Under the pieces are notes generated by a model. That model did no database searches. It had not been told where the DNA came from and was given only the letters and a program-made list of their open reading frames with translations. 37,086 nucleotides of DNA from Acidobacteriota bacterium. GTDB lineage: Bacteria > Acidobacteriota > Terriglobia > Acidiferrales > UBA7541. Position 1 is the stretch's first letter. Every line of letters starts with the position of its first letter. Both the position numbers and the translations under genes were made by a program. Where the stretch lies: positions 1 to 37,086 of the forward strand of contig QHYN01000214.1 of assembly GCA_003224145.1 (NCBI GenBank), written 5' to 3'. This document shows, in pieces, positions 9,042 through 17,488 of the stretch.

Positions 9042-9444
9042 GCTTTTTCCCCGCCTACGGAACCGAGACTCTACCCCACGCTCCGCAGCAAGGCAATCCT
9101 CAATCCTTTATGAACCAGTCCTAAAACATTCATCCATCAGCAATCTGCGCCGATTAAGTTTGACGGCAGCGATTATGGATGATTCGGTTCGGTCTCGGCG
9201 TCCATCGAAATCTCTAATCCTTGGGATGCGAGGTTTTCCACAGACCTCCCTTCAACCTGCAACCGATTTCTATGATAAAAGTCACCTTAACTAAACGATT
9301 GCATCTTGCTGTTGGAAGCCGGTGCCCGGGGGCGTTGTTATCGCTCCGAATAGGAAGAAGGCCTCGATTCCACCCCTGGAAGCTTCTCGCTGTTTGTTCC
9401 CTGCGCAAAGCGCGGAGATAGATTGTCTAGGAGGGAGAATTTCC
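9042..9444. other. Divergent intergenic region, hpt / TonB receptor
   Basis: About 400 bases without a convincing gene on either strand; short frames here have no recognisable protein character. It must hold the promoters of hpt (leftward) and of the TonB-dependent receptor (rightward). A TTGACG hexamer occurs at 9160-9165 on the + strand but no good -10 follows at the right distance. The only firm signal is the TAGGAGGGAG ribosome-binding site at 9428-9437. Confidence 0.5.
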
Positions 9445-12400
9445 ATGAAAAAGACTCAGCCGGGAAGCTTTACCTGCAGGTGTTCCTTCGCCTCGCTGCT
9501 AATCGTTTTGGGGATGGTCTTGCATGCTCCTCGTGTCTTAGCGCAATCCACGACCGATGGCGCCATTGGCGGCGTCGTCACCGATCAGTCTGGGGCCATG
9601 GTGCCTGGAGCGAGTGTCACCGCTCACAATCTTGGCACCTCTGGAACCGCCACCGTGACGACCGATGGAAGCGGCCGGTACATCGTCGGTCATCTTCAGC
9701 CCGGCACGTATTCCCTCGAGATTTCCGCCAAAGGCTTCGCAGGATTTAAGGCCACCAGTATCACTGTCGAGGTCGGTCGCGTTACCTTCATCGACGCCAC
9801 CCTTGGCGTCCAGGCTCAAGTCGAGACGATTGAGGCTACCGCTGAAGCACCTGTTATGGTCACCGACCGCGCCGATTTCTCCACCAATATCAATTCCACG
9901 ACCATCGAAAATCTTCCCATTAACGGCAGGCGGTGGTCTTTCTTCGCTCTCAGCACTCCGGGCGCCGTCCCTGACGGCGGCTTCGGCCTTGTCAGCTTCC
10001 GCGGCATCTCCGGCCTTTTGAATAACAACACCGTCGATGGCGCCGACAACAACCAAGCCTTCTTCAGTGAGGAGCGGGGCCGCACACGCATCAGCTATTC
10101 CACCAGCGAAGCTTCCATCCAGGAATTCCAGATTAACACTTCCAACTACTCCGCCGAATATGGCCGCGCCGCCGGCGGCGTCGTCAACGCCGTGACCAAG
10201 AGCGGTTCCAACCGCCTTCACGGTGAGGCTTTCTGGTATTTTCGCAACAGTGATTGGGGCGCCATCAATCCTTTCTCCTTCCATAAGGTTCCCGTCACTA
10301 GCGTCCTTACTAACGTGCCTTTTCTCCCTGAGGACAAGCGCCATCAGTTTGGCGGGAGCGTCGGCGGCCCTATCCTGAAGGACAAACTTTTTTTCTTCTT
10401 CAGCGCAGATCAGCAACTTCGCCCATTCCCGGCAGCTGCCAACTCTGGCACTCCCAATGCAATTTTTGCTCCGCTTAGCGCCGCCGAAACCGCTTCGCTA
10501 ACCAGCAGCGGAATATTGCCAGGCAAAGCCACGGAGGTGGCCAACGCATTGACCTTGCTGACCAATCTTACAGGCACCGTGCCCAGGAGGGGCGACCAGC
10601 TTATTCTTCTTCCCAAAATCGATTGGAATATCACTTCTAAGCACCATGCATCGTTCACTTATAACCGCCTGCGGTGGAACTCGCCGGCAGGCATCCAGTC
10701 CGCCGCAACCGTTCAGCGTGGAGTCGAAAGCTTCGGCAATGACTTCGTGAAGGACGACTGGGGCATCGCTCGTCTCACCTCTACTGTGTCTGCGACGGTG
10801 ACCAACGAACTGCGCTACCAGTACGGGCGCGATTTCGAGTTCGAGAATGGGCAGAGTTCCATACCGGGTGAACCCGTCTCGCAATTCGGAGTTTCTGCTC
10901 AGGTTTTCATTGGCGGGGTTGGCAACTTCACGTTTGGCATGCCCAGTTTCCTCAACCGCCCGGCCTTCCCCGATGAACGTCGCAATCAAGTCGCCGACAC
11001 CGTGAGTTGGAGCCACAATACTCACCTCTTCAGGTTCGGCTTCGATTTCAATCACGTCAATGACAACGACACCAACCTCTTCGAGCAGTTTGGCGCCTAT
11101 TCTTACAACACTCGCGTGGATTACATCAGCGATTTCGTGGCCGCCACAACCACTGTTGCCCCGTTTGGACCCTTCTGCGGCACTTCTACGGCCCCCCTCG
11201 ATTGCTACGCCAGCTTCGTGCAAGGGTTTGGTACTCCCGGCTTCGTTTTCTCGACGAATGATGTCGCTTTCTTTGCCCAGGACGATTGGCGCATAAAACC
11301 ACGCCTTACCCTCAATCTCGGTTTGCGCTGGGAAACGGAAATCATGCCTTCACCTCAGATTCCTAATTCCAATCTCCCCGCCACCAACGTGTTTCCTTCC
11401 GACCGCACGGATTTCGGTCCGCGGCTCGGCTTCGCTTGGGACATCACCGGCGGCGCTAAGAACATTCTCCGCGGTGGTTACGGCATTTTTTACGGCCGCA
11501 TCATCAATTCCACGATCTTCAACGCCATTAGCAATACCGCAGTGGCTGCAGGCCAAAACACAATTCCTTCTCTCAAGCCGAGCGACCCGGGTTCGCCCCT
11601 CTATCCAAATGTCATCGTTTCGGGCACCGCCCCGGCAGGATCGACCGCTGTCCAGTTTGCCCCAGACACAAACCTTCCGATGATCCACGAATTCGACCTC
11701 GAGTTTGAGCGGGAAATTGCCACCAACACGGTTGTATCGGCTTCTTATATCGGCAGCCTTGGCCGCCGTCTACCCCGCTTCGTAGACACAAACCTCGCTG
11801 CTCCAACGCTTCAGACCAGCTACGACGTTGTACAGGGAGCTGGCACCGTCAGCAGTCCGTTTGTCAACGGCGCCATGATTGGACAGACATTCGCGGTTCC
11901 GTTTTTCGGTGTGCTGGCCGACTCTACTGGAAAGAATCCGGCAAGCGGTGGCACGGGCCGGCCCAACATCGCGTTCGGACCAATCACAAACGTTTCTCAT
12001 AGCGTGAATTCCGCCTATAACTCTCTTGTGGTTGCCCTAAACCGTCGCTTTCATCGAGGTTTCCAGATCCAGAGTTCCTTCACCTTCTCCCATGCCAATG
12101 ACTTTGGACAGAGTTCTCAGACCTTTACCGCCACCAACAACGTGCTCAATCCCTTCGCCTTGGGCGCCGAGTATGGCCGGTCTAATTTTGACATCCGCAA
12201 GCGGTTTACATTTGGCGCCGTCTGGACACCCGACTACTACAAGGGAGCGAACAAAACCCTGCAGCATCTTGCAAATGGATTCACCATTTCACCGCTGATT
12301 ACAATCTCCTCAGGCGCGCCCTTCACACCATTGATTCAGGGCAATGCTCCCGGACAGCCCGGGTTCGTTACCGTTAAGGGTGGAAATGGTGTCCTCGCTG

Positions 12401-12747
12401 ACGGTGGGACCAACCGCCCTCCATTCCTTCCGCCAAACGCCTTCCAAATGCCGCGGACAGCTTTGGTGGACCTGCGCCTACAGAAAGTCTTCAATATCTG
12501 GGAACAGGTGAAGTTTACGCTTTCAGGCGATGCCTTTAATCTCTTCAACCACAACAACGTCACAGGAGTGGATACCCAGATGTACACAATCTGTGCCGCC
12601 AGTACTACAAAGATCTGTCCTAGCACTGGCGTAATTGAACTGACAAACATACTCGCCTTTAACCCCCACTTCGGTGTCCCGACGGCGTCGAGCAACTCAC
12701 TGATTCGGCAACGCGAAATCCAGATCGGCGCCAAGCTCACGTTCTAG
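9445..12747 (+). CDS. TonB-dependent receptor, Oar-like, with N-terminal carboxypeptidase-regulatory domain
   Basis: Large outer-membrane transporter of the type greatly expanded in Acidobacteriota; substrate unknown. From ATG 9445, with an ideal TAGGAGGGAG site 7 bases upstream, the product is 1100 residues. A signal peptide (about 1-31, ending V-L-A-Q) is followed by a CarboxypepD_reg-like beta-sandwich (about 35-115; GAIGGVVTDQSGAMVPGASV). Then come a plug-like region with LPINGRRW and the VDGADNNQAFF and GGVVNAVTKSGSN blocks seen in this family, and a long beta-barrel ending in K-L-T-F with a terminal phenylalanine. The frame is open upstream to 9322 but without a ribosome site. It appears to be a single-gene unit closed by the terminator just downstream. 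Confidence 0.93.
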   Translation: MKKTQPGSFTCRCSFASLLIVLGMVLHAPRVLAQSTTDGAIGGVVTDQSGAMVPGASVTAHNLGTSGTATVTTDGSGRYIVGHLQPGTYSLEISAKGFAGFKATSITVEVGRVTFIDATLGVQAQVETIEATAEAPVMVTDRADFSTNINSTTIENLPINGRRWSFFALSTPGAVPDGGFGLVSFRGISGLLNNNTVDGADNNQAFFSEERGRTRISYSTSEASIQEFQINTSNYSAEYGRAAGGVVNAVTKSGSNRLHGEAFWYFRNSDWGAINPFSFHKVPVTSVLTNVPFLPEDKRHQFGGSVGGPILKDKLFFFFSADQQLRPFPAAANSGTPNAIFAPLSAAETASLTSSGILPGKATEVANALTLLTNLTGTVPRRGDQLILLPKIDWNITSKHHASFTYNRLRWNSPAGIQSAATVQRGVESFGNDFVKDDWGIARLTSTVSATVTNELRYQYGRDFEFENGQSSIPGEPVSQFGVSAQVFIGGVGNFTFGMPSFLNRPAFPDERRNQVADTVSWSHNTHLFRFGFDFNHVNDNDTNLFEQFGAYSYNTRVDYISDFVAATTTVAPFGPFCGTSTAPLDCYASFVQGFGTPGFVFSTNDVAFFAQDDWRIKPRLTLNLGLRWETEIMPSPQIPNSNLPATNVFPSDRTDFGPRLGFAWDITGGAKNILRGGYGIFYGRIINSTIFNAISNTAVAAGQNTIPSLKPSDPGSPLYPNVIVSGTAPAGSTAVQFAPDTNLPMIHEFDLEFEREIATNTVVSASYIGSLGRRLPRFVDTNLAAPTLQTSYDVVQGAGTVSSPFVNGAMIGQTFAVPFFGVLADSTGKNPASGGTGRPNIAFGPITNVSHSVNSAYNSLVVALNRRFHRGFQIQSSFTFSHANDFGQSSQTFTATNNVLNPFALGAEYGRSNFDIRKRFTFGAVWTPDYYKGANKTLQHLANGFTISPLITISSGAPFTPLIQGNAPGQPGFVTVKGGNGVLADGGTNRPPFLPPNAFQMPRTALVDLRLQKVFNIWEQVKFTLSGDAFNLFNHNNVTGVDTQMYTICAASTTKICPSTGVIELTNILAFNPHFGVPTASSNSLIRQREIQIGAKLTF

Positions 12748-12768
12748 GCCCTTTTCCTCCCATCGCCC

Positions 12769-12819
12769 AAACGCGGCGGGCCGCCCAGGGTTTCTTGGGC
12801 TCCCGCCGCGTTTCTTTTT
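12769..12819 (+). terminator. Intrinsic terminator after the TonB receptor
   Basis: A perfect 12-base stem (AAACGCGGCGGG at 12769-12780 with CCCGCCGCGTTT at 12802-12813) encloses a second stem, GCCCA/TGGGC (12783-12787 with 12796-12800). It is followed by TTTCTTTTT. It begins 22 bases after the receptor stop codon. A very strong rho-independent terminator. Confidence 0.93.
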
Positions 12820-12974
12820 AGCCCGCAGTAGACCGAGATTCAGATCTTTGGCGGCCATTCCCAACCCCCAGCCCGCGCCCGCCTTCGGCGCAACTGCACA
12901 TGGACGTAGCAACGAAAAGAGAGTACTGTTCGCCCCATCCGCTCCCAAGAAAATTTTCCTTCAGGAGAAAATCC

Positions 12975-13418
12975 ATGCCGCGACGGCGATTTCTGGCGCA
13001 ACTCGTCTCCTTGCCATTTCTCGGTTTGAGTTCTCAGGCCGAGGAACCCAAAAAGCCATTGAAGATTCTAATGAAAAGTGACTGGGGCTCGGATGACCCC
13101 ACCCGCGCGTCCTTCCCTTTCCTGCATGGAATCGCCCTTGCCGAAGCCGGTCACGAGGTGCGAATCTTCCTTCTTGGCGAAGCCACCTCCCTCATGCGCA
13201 AAGCTACCGCCAATGCCATCGTTCCCGTCGGCTGGCCACCCCTCAGCGAAACCCTCGAAAGAGTGGTCGCTAAACGCATTCCCGTCTTTTCTTGAGGGTT
13301 CTGTTCCCGGGCCCGCGGGATCACGGAAACCGACTTGAATCAGTGGGGAGCAAAGTTCGGCAGGCCGACAATTTTTGTGGGCCTTGTCGAATGGGCCGGC
13401 CGCATCATCGTCGAATAG
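12975..13418 (+). CDS. Exported DsrE-family protein with in-frame TGA at a conserved Cys position (candidate selenoprotein)
   Basis: From ATG 12975 (CAGGAG 8 bases upstream) the frame encodes a signal peptide with a twin-arginine-like start (PRRRFLAQL), then a DsrE-like domain beginning KPLKILMKSDWGSDDPTRA. At 13293-13295 a TGA interrupts codon 107. The same frame then continues without a shift to TAG 13416-13418 with clearly homologous sequence (GFCSRARG, TETDLNQWGAKFG, TIFVGLVEWAG). I recall relatives carrying a CGxCxRARG motif at this place, so the TGA falls on the first Cys and would give U-G-F-C, a Sec version of CxxC. The full product would be 147 residues, a normal length; stopping at TGA would give 106 and lose the redox motif. 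Alternatives are a nonsense mutation or a sequencing error (TGC/TGT to TGA). A stem-loop starts just after the TGA. Domain family is fairly secure; the selenocysteine reading is an inference. Confidence 0.75.
13297..13331 (+). promoter_or_regulatory. SECIS-like stem-loop just downstream of the in-frame TGA
   Basis: A hairpin starting one base after the TGA: outer stem GGTT (13297-13300) with AACC (13328-13331), then TG/CA (13302-13303 with 13322-13323), a T-T mismatch, and an upper stem TCCCG (13305-13309) with CGGGA (13316-13320). The six-base loop is GGCCCG. Bacterial SECIS elements lie inside the coding region shortly after UGA and usually have a G in the first two loop positions, as here. 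The loop begins 14 bases after the TGA, slightly closer than typical. Local GC richness could produce such a hairpin by chance. Confidence 0.4.
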
Positions 13419-13572
13419 GACTCAACGTCTCCGATCGTGTCCCGCCGCGCTTTCGCAGCTTGCGCCCGGCGCGCTTTGCAGGGAAACCGGCATCTCGCGC
13501 TTGCTTCCGAAAAACTCCACGATTCTTCGCTCTGCTGCTTCTCGGCTATACTTGCCCAACCGGAGGAACTCG

Positions 13573-14238
13573 TTGCTCGAAGCCGGCAAAAGCATTTTGC
13601 TTATCCTGAGCGCGCTTTTTCCCATCGTGAATCCGCTCGGCGGCAGTCCCATTTTTCTCTCGTTGACTCGCCATTACCCGGCCGCAGCGCGCCGGGCCTT
13701 GGCGCGCCAGGTGGCGGTGAACAGCTTTTTCTTGCTCGTCGCATCTTTCTTGATCGGCACGCACATTCTGAACTTCTTCGGAATTTCCATTCCTGTAGTG
13801 CAGGTCGGCGGCGGCCTGGTGGTCATCTCGAACGGGTGGGCGATGTTGAAGCAAAAAGAAGAACCCGACCGTGACCGCGACGTCCAGAAAAAAATGCACC
13901 CGAAAGATATTTTTCGGAATGCTTTTTATCCCTTGACCCTGCCTCTCACGGTGGGCCCGGGTTCAATCTCCATCGCCATCACGCTGGGTGCCAACCTACC
14001 GCGCCATCTGGGAGCTAACCTGCTGGCGATTCTTGCCACGGTGATCGGTTCCGCGATCGTCGCTATCAGCATTTATCTTTGCTATGGCTTTGCCGACCGC
14101 CTGGCCGCCATTGTTGGTGAAAGCGGGATGAGTATCATTCTGCGGCTTTCTTCATTTCTCCTGCTTTGCATTGGCGTGCAAATCATGTGGAACGGCGTCA
14201 GCGCTCTTTTTCGTACGCTCCATATTGCGGGGATGTGA
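13573..14238 (+). CDS. MarC family integral membrane protein
   Basis: Inner-membrane protein of the MarC/YhcE family; biochemical role unknown (it is not a proven drug-resistance protein). A TTG start at 13573 is chosen because GGAGG lies at 13562-13566, 6 bases upstream, and it gives the normal MarC N-terminus (LLILSALFPIVNPLGG). The product is 221 residues with about six membrane segments and the family motifs PIVNPLG and FYPLTLPLTVGPGSIS. The open frame extends upstream to 13375, but that part overlaps the region after the DsrE gene and has no membrane-protein character. It is separated from the methyltransferase gene by 45 bases. Confidence 0.9.
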   Translation: MLEAGKSILLILSALFPIVNPLGGSPIFLSLTRHYPAAARRALARQVAVNSFFLLVASFLIGTHILNFFGISIPVVQVGGGLVVISNGWAMLKQKEEPDRDRDVQKKMHPKDIFRNAFYPLTLPLTVGPGSISIAITLGANLPRHLGANLLAILATVIGSAIVAISIYLCYGFADRLAAIVGESGMSIILRLSSFLLLCIGVQIMWNGVSALFRTLHIAGM

Positions 14239-14283
14239 CGGAGCCCTTGCGGGTTCTGTTGTCTCTGGAATTTCGCGACTGAG

Positions 14284-15306
14284 ATGAGAAGAGAAGCCCT
14301 GAATTTCTTGATTTGCCCCAATTGTGGGGGCCAATTGGCGCTGGGTAGCGACGCGCTGCCCGCAGAGAGCGACGGCCAAATCATGGCCGGCGAGCTTATG
14401 TGCACGACATGTACATCAAAATTTGGGATTCGAGACGGCGTACCGGTTTTGCTGCCTGCGAATCTCGCCAGCGTAAAACTCGAGACGGCTTCACGGTTTG
14501 CGGAGGAGTGGACACGCTGGAGCGATCTGCGCGATTACTACGAGAAGGAATTCTTCGACTGGGTGGCCCCGTTGACTCCCAAGGATTTCAAAGACCAGTT
14601 GGTATTCGAAGGAGGATGCGGGAAGGGGCGGCACACGGCAATCGTTGCAGGGCACGGCGCGAAGGCGATTGTCTCCCTGGACCTGGGGGAGAGCGCGTTC
14701 GTCGCTTTTGCTCACACGCGCAAATTCCCCAATGCGCATGTCGTTATCGGCGACTTGCTCCATCCGCCTGTCCGTCCAGTATTCGATCTGGCATTCTCCG
14801 TCGGGGTCCTGCATCATCTGCCGGACCCGGCAGCCGGTTTCGCAAGCCTGGCCTCTCGCGTGCGAGACGGCGGGCGGGCAGCATTCTGGGTGTATGGCTA
14901 TGAAGGAAACGAATGGATTACACGGTACGTTGACCCGATTCGGAAGGCGCTCACTTCGCGTTTGCCGGCATGGTTCTTAAGGCTGGCGTGCATTCCGCCG
15001 GCGATTTTCCTTTGGGCCGTGATCAAGCTTTTTTATCGTCCCGGCCCCGACGGGAAAGGACCCCATCGCCTACCCTACGGGGATTATTTTGCGGCCCAGT
15101 ATCACTACCCATTTGACGAGATTCATGCCAACGTGTTCGATCAACTGGTGACGCCGGTCGCCCACTATTTGCGCGAGGACGAGGTGCGCCCATGGATGGC
15201 GACAGACTTCCGGGATGCAGCGGTGCGCTCGCACCGAGGGTACAGTTGGGCGGGGCTTGGCACGGTCTGCCGGGAGAATGGCGCTGCCGCGGAATCCCAG
15301 AGGTAA
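14284..15306 (+). CDS. Class I SAM-dependent methyltransferase with N-terminal zinc ribbon
   Basis: Methyltransferase of unknown substrate. The 340-residue product begins with a Trm112-like zinc ribbon: CPNC near residue 11 and CTTC near residue 40, followed by FGIRDGVPVLL. A Rossmann domain follows, with motif I as FEGGCGKGRHT, an acidic LDLGES at the end of beta 2, and FSVGVLHHLPDP around motif IV. A C-terminal region contains a hydrophobic helix (LACIPPAIFLWAVIKLF) that may touch the membrane. This architecture is common in surface-glycan and lipid-modification loci, which fits the asnB, GT39 and sqdB genes downstream. The ATG at 14284 has only a weak ribosome site (GACTGAG). Confidence 0.82.
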   Translation: MRREALNFLICPNCGGQLALGSDALPAESDGQIMAGELMCTTCTSKFGIRDGVPVLLPANLASVKLETASRFAEEWTRWSDLRDYYEKEFFDWVAPLTPKDFKDQLVFEGGCGKGRHTAIVAGHGAKAIVSLDLGESAFVAFAHTRKFPNAHVVIGDLLHPPVRPVFDLAFSVGVLHHLPDPAAGFASLASRVRDGGRAAFWVYGYEGNEWITRYVDPIRKALTSRLPAWFLRLACIPPAIFLWAVIKLFYRPGPDGKGPHRLPYGDYFAAQYHYPFDEIHANVFDQLVTPVAHYLREDEVRPWMATDFRDAAVRSHRGYSWAGLGTVCRENGAAAESQR

Positions 15307-15562
15307 TTGCTGCGATTCACAGCGCACACGAAAGTTGCGCGAGTTTCATCACTGCCGCTACAATCAAGTTTGGAGCGAATTGCTTCCTACCGTTTGGCGG
15401 GGCCAGGTCGCGGGCGATCCAGTTATTTTTGCAGCTTCGTGGGGCCATGCTTCCAGCAATGTAGTGCTGGAGGTGGCAAAGGCCGAGAAACGCGGGTCTC
15501 CTGAATTCCAGAGGGACAAGAGCGCCGAAGATCTCAAAAGGCGCCAAGCGAGGTAAAGAGCG

Positions 15563-17488
15563 TTGTGCGGAATTGTAGGCTACACCCATAAAGACTGGAG
15601 TCCTCCCCCGCAGCGGATTCGGGAGGCCACAGACACGCTGTTCCACCGGGGCCCGGACCAACAAGGCGTGCATCAGTCCAGCTTTTTTTCCGTCGGCGCG
15701 ACACGCTTGAAAATCATCGATCTCGCAGCCGGCGATCAGCCGATCCTTTCTGCGGACGGCGACTTCGGAGTTGCCTTTAACGGCGAAATTTATAATTACC
15801 TGGAATTACGGAATGAACTCGAAGAACTGGGCCACCGGTTCGAATCGCACTCCGATACGGAAACCGTACTCCACGCGTTCATGCAGTGGGACAAGGATTG
15901 CTTTGCGAAGCTACGCGGGATGTTCGCGGTTGCCTTATGGAAAAAATCGGCAAGACGCCTAGTTTTGGCGCGCGACCGCATGGGCATCAAACCGCTGTAC
16001 GTCAAGCGCCAGGGAGCGGACCTTTTCTTCGGCTCCGAGCTGAAGGCCATCTTTATTCATCCGGAGATCGACCGCCGATTGAGCCTTGCGGGACTTGATT
16101 GCTACCTTTCGCTGAATTATGTGCCGTGCCCGTGGACGCTGGTGGAAGGCATCGAGAAGCTTCCCCCAGGGCAGTGGCTGGAATGGCACGATGGCCAAGT
16201 CTCCTCCGGCACGTATTGGAAATTGCCGTTCACACATGCGGAGAATTACACACTGGAATCCGCAAAGGAAGAGCTGGACGACCTTCTGAAACAATCCGTG
16301 CGCGAGCACATGATTTCCGATGTACCGCTGGGAATTTGGCTGAGCGGTGGAATGGATTCGACCACCATCCTGCACTACGCTTCGAAAGCCACGACGGCGC
16401 AATTGAAAACGTTTTCGATTTCGTTTCGCGGGCGGAGCTTTGATGAGACAAAGTTCATTCACCGTGCGGTGCGCCAGTACGGAACGGATCACCAAGAATT
16501 AGACCTTACGCCAGAGCAGGATTTATGCGGTGCGATCGAAGAGTTTGCCTACTACTCCGACGAACCGAGCGCGGATGCCGGGTCCTTACCCGTTTGGTTT
16601 CTCTCGAAATTGTGCAAGACAAAAACCACCGTCGCGCTGAGCGGCGAAGGCGCAGACGAACTGTTCGGGGGCTATATTACTTGCCGCGCCGACCTACTAG
16701 CCAAGTGGGCGCGCCTGGTGCCTTCGGCGCTGCGGAAGGCGATGCTGGCGGGGGCACAGTATTGGCCCGCGTCGGATGAAAAAATCAGCTTTGAATACAA
16801 GCTAAAGCGGTTTCTAGAAGGCAGTTTCCTTAAACCAGGTCATGCACACATCTACTGGAATGGAAGCTTTTCCGAAAAAGAAAAACAAGCGCTCTTGCGG
16901 GAACCACTTCCTGGTGCTTTCCATCGGCTCCTGGAGGAGATGGAGGAGTTACCGCCGACAAGCGACGAACTGGCGCAATTCTTGTGGTTTGACCAGAGCT
17001 ATTACCTCGCGGACGACATTCTGGTGAAGAGCGACCGCATGAGCATGGCGCATGCGGTCGAGGTGCGCCCGCCGTTTCTGGATCACCGCCTGGTGGAATT
17101 TGCGGCAAAACTTCCCGCGCGGCTGAAGATTCGCGGCGCCCAACAGAAACTGGTGTTGAGCGAGTTGCGCAAGGACAAGCTGCCGCGCTCCATTCTGCAG
17201 GGCAAGAAGACGGGATTCGACATTCCGGCGCACGAATGGCTGCGCGGTCCGCTCCGGCCGATGCTTCAGGACAGCCTGCGCGAGGGGATTGCGGAGTATG
17301 GAGAGGTTTTCCGCAAGGAAACCGTCGAGGGGTTTGTAAGCAGGCATTTGGAAAGAAAAGCTAACGTAGGATATCACCTCTGGGGACTGATGATCCTCTT
17401 TCAATGGATGAAGAGATGGCAAATTCAAGCAGCGAGGGAAGCGACGCCGCAGACCTTCTTACAAGTAAAAGCTGGATCCTATACCTAA
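15563..17488 (+). CDS. asnB: Asparagine synthase (glutamine-hydrolysing) type amidotransferase
   Basis: Two-domain enzyme that moves glutamine-derived ammonia to an ATP-activated carboxylate: aspartate in true AsnB, or a sugar acid in some surface-polysaccharide loci. A TTG start at 15563 directly precedes TGC, placing the nucleophile Cys at position 2 (M-C-G-I-V-G-Y); GCGAGG is about 9 bases upstream. The glutaminase domain fills about 1-210 (FNGEIYNY, SDTETVLHAF, RDRMGIKPLY). The synthase domain has the PP-loop LSGGMDSTT and GEGADELFGGY. The length, 641 residues, is usual for this subfamily. Its 3' end overlaps the GT39 gene by up to 85 bases. Being inside a glycan gene run suggests it could modify a sugar acid rather than serve asparagine supply. 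Confidence 0.9.
   Translation: MCGIVGYTHKDWSPPPQRIREATDTLFHRGPDQQGVHQSSFFSVGATRLKIIDLAAGDQPILSADGDFGVAFNGEIYNYLELRNELEELGHRFESHSDTETVLHAFMQWDKDCFAKLRGMFAVALWKKSARRLVLARDRMGIKPLYVKRQGADLFFGSELKAIFIHPEIDRRLSLAGLDCYLSLNYVPCPWTLVEGIEKLPPGQWLEWHDGQVSSGTYWKLPFTHAENYTLESAKEELDDLLKQSVREHMISDVPLGIWLSGGMDSTTILHYASKATTAQLKTFSISFRGRSFDETKFIHRAVRQYGTDHQELDLTPEQDLCGAIEEFAYYSDEPSADAGSLPVWFLSKLCKTKTTVALSGEGADELFGGYITCRADLLAKWARLVPSALRKAMLAGAQYWPASDEKISFEYKLKRFLEGSFLKPGHAHIYWNGSFSEKEKQALLREPLPGAFHRLLEEMEELPPTSDELAQFLWFDQSYYLADDILVKSDRMSMAHAVEVRPPFLDHRLVEFAAKLPARLKIRGAQQKLVLSELRKDKLPRSILQGKKTGFDIPAHEWLRGPLRPMLQDSLREGIAEYGEVFRKETVEGFVSRHLERKANVGYHLWGLMILFQWMKRWQIQAAREATPQTFLQVKAGSYT

Noticed and set aside
9538-10416. 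292-residue minus-strand frame
   Set aside because: Opposite the TonB receptor; no recognisable domain, and the receptor is unambiguous.
13293-13418. Frameshift in the DsrE gene
   Set aside because: Codon-by-codon reading shows that the downstream homologous part is in the same frame as the start; only the TGA interrupts it.
15215-15556. Possible small gene between the methyltransferase and asnB
   Set aside because: The second half looks mildly protein-like, but it has no ribosome site, overlaps the methyltransferase and matches nothing that I recognise.
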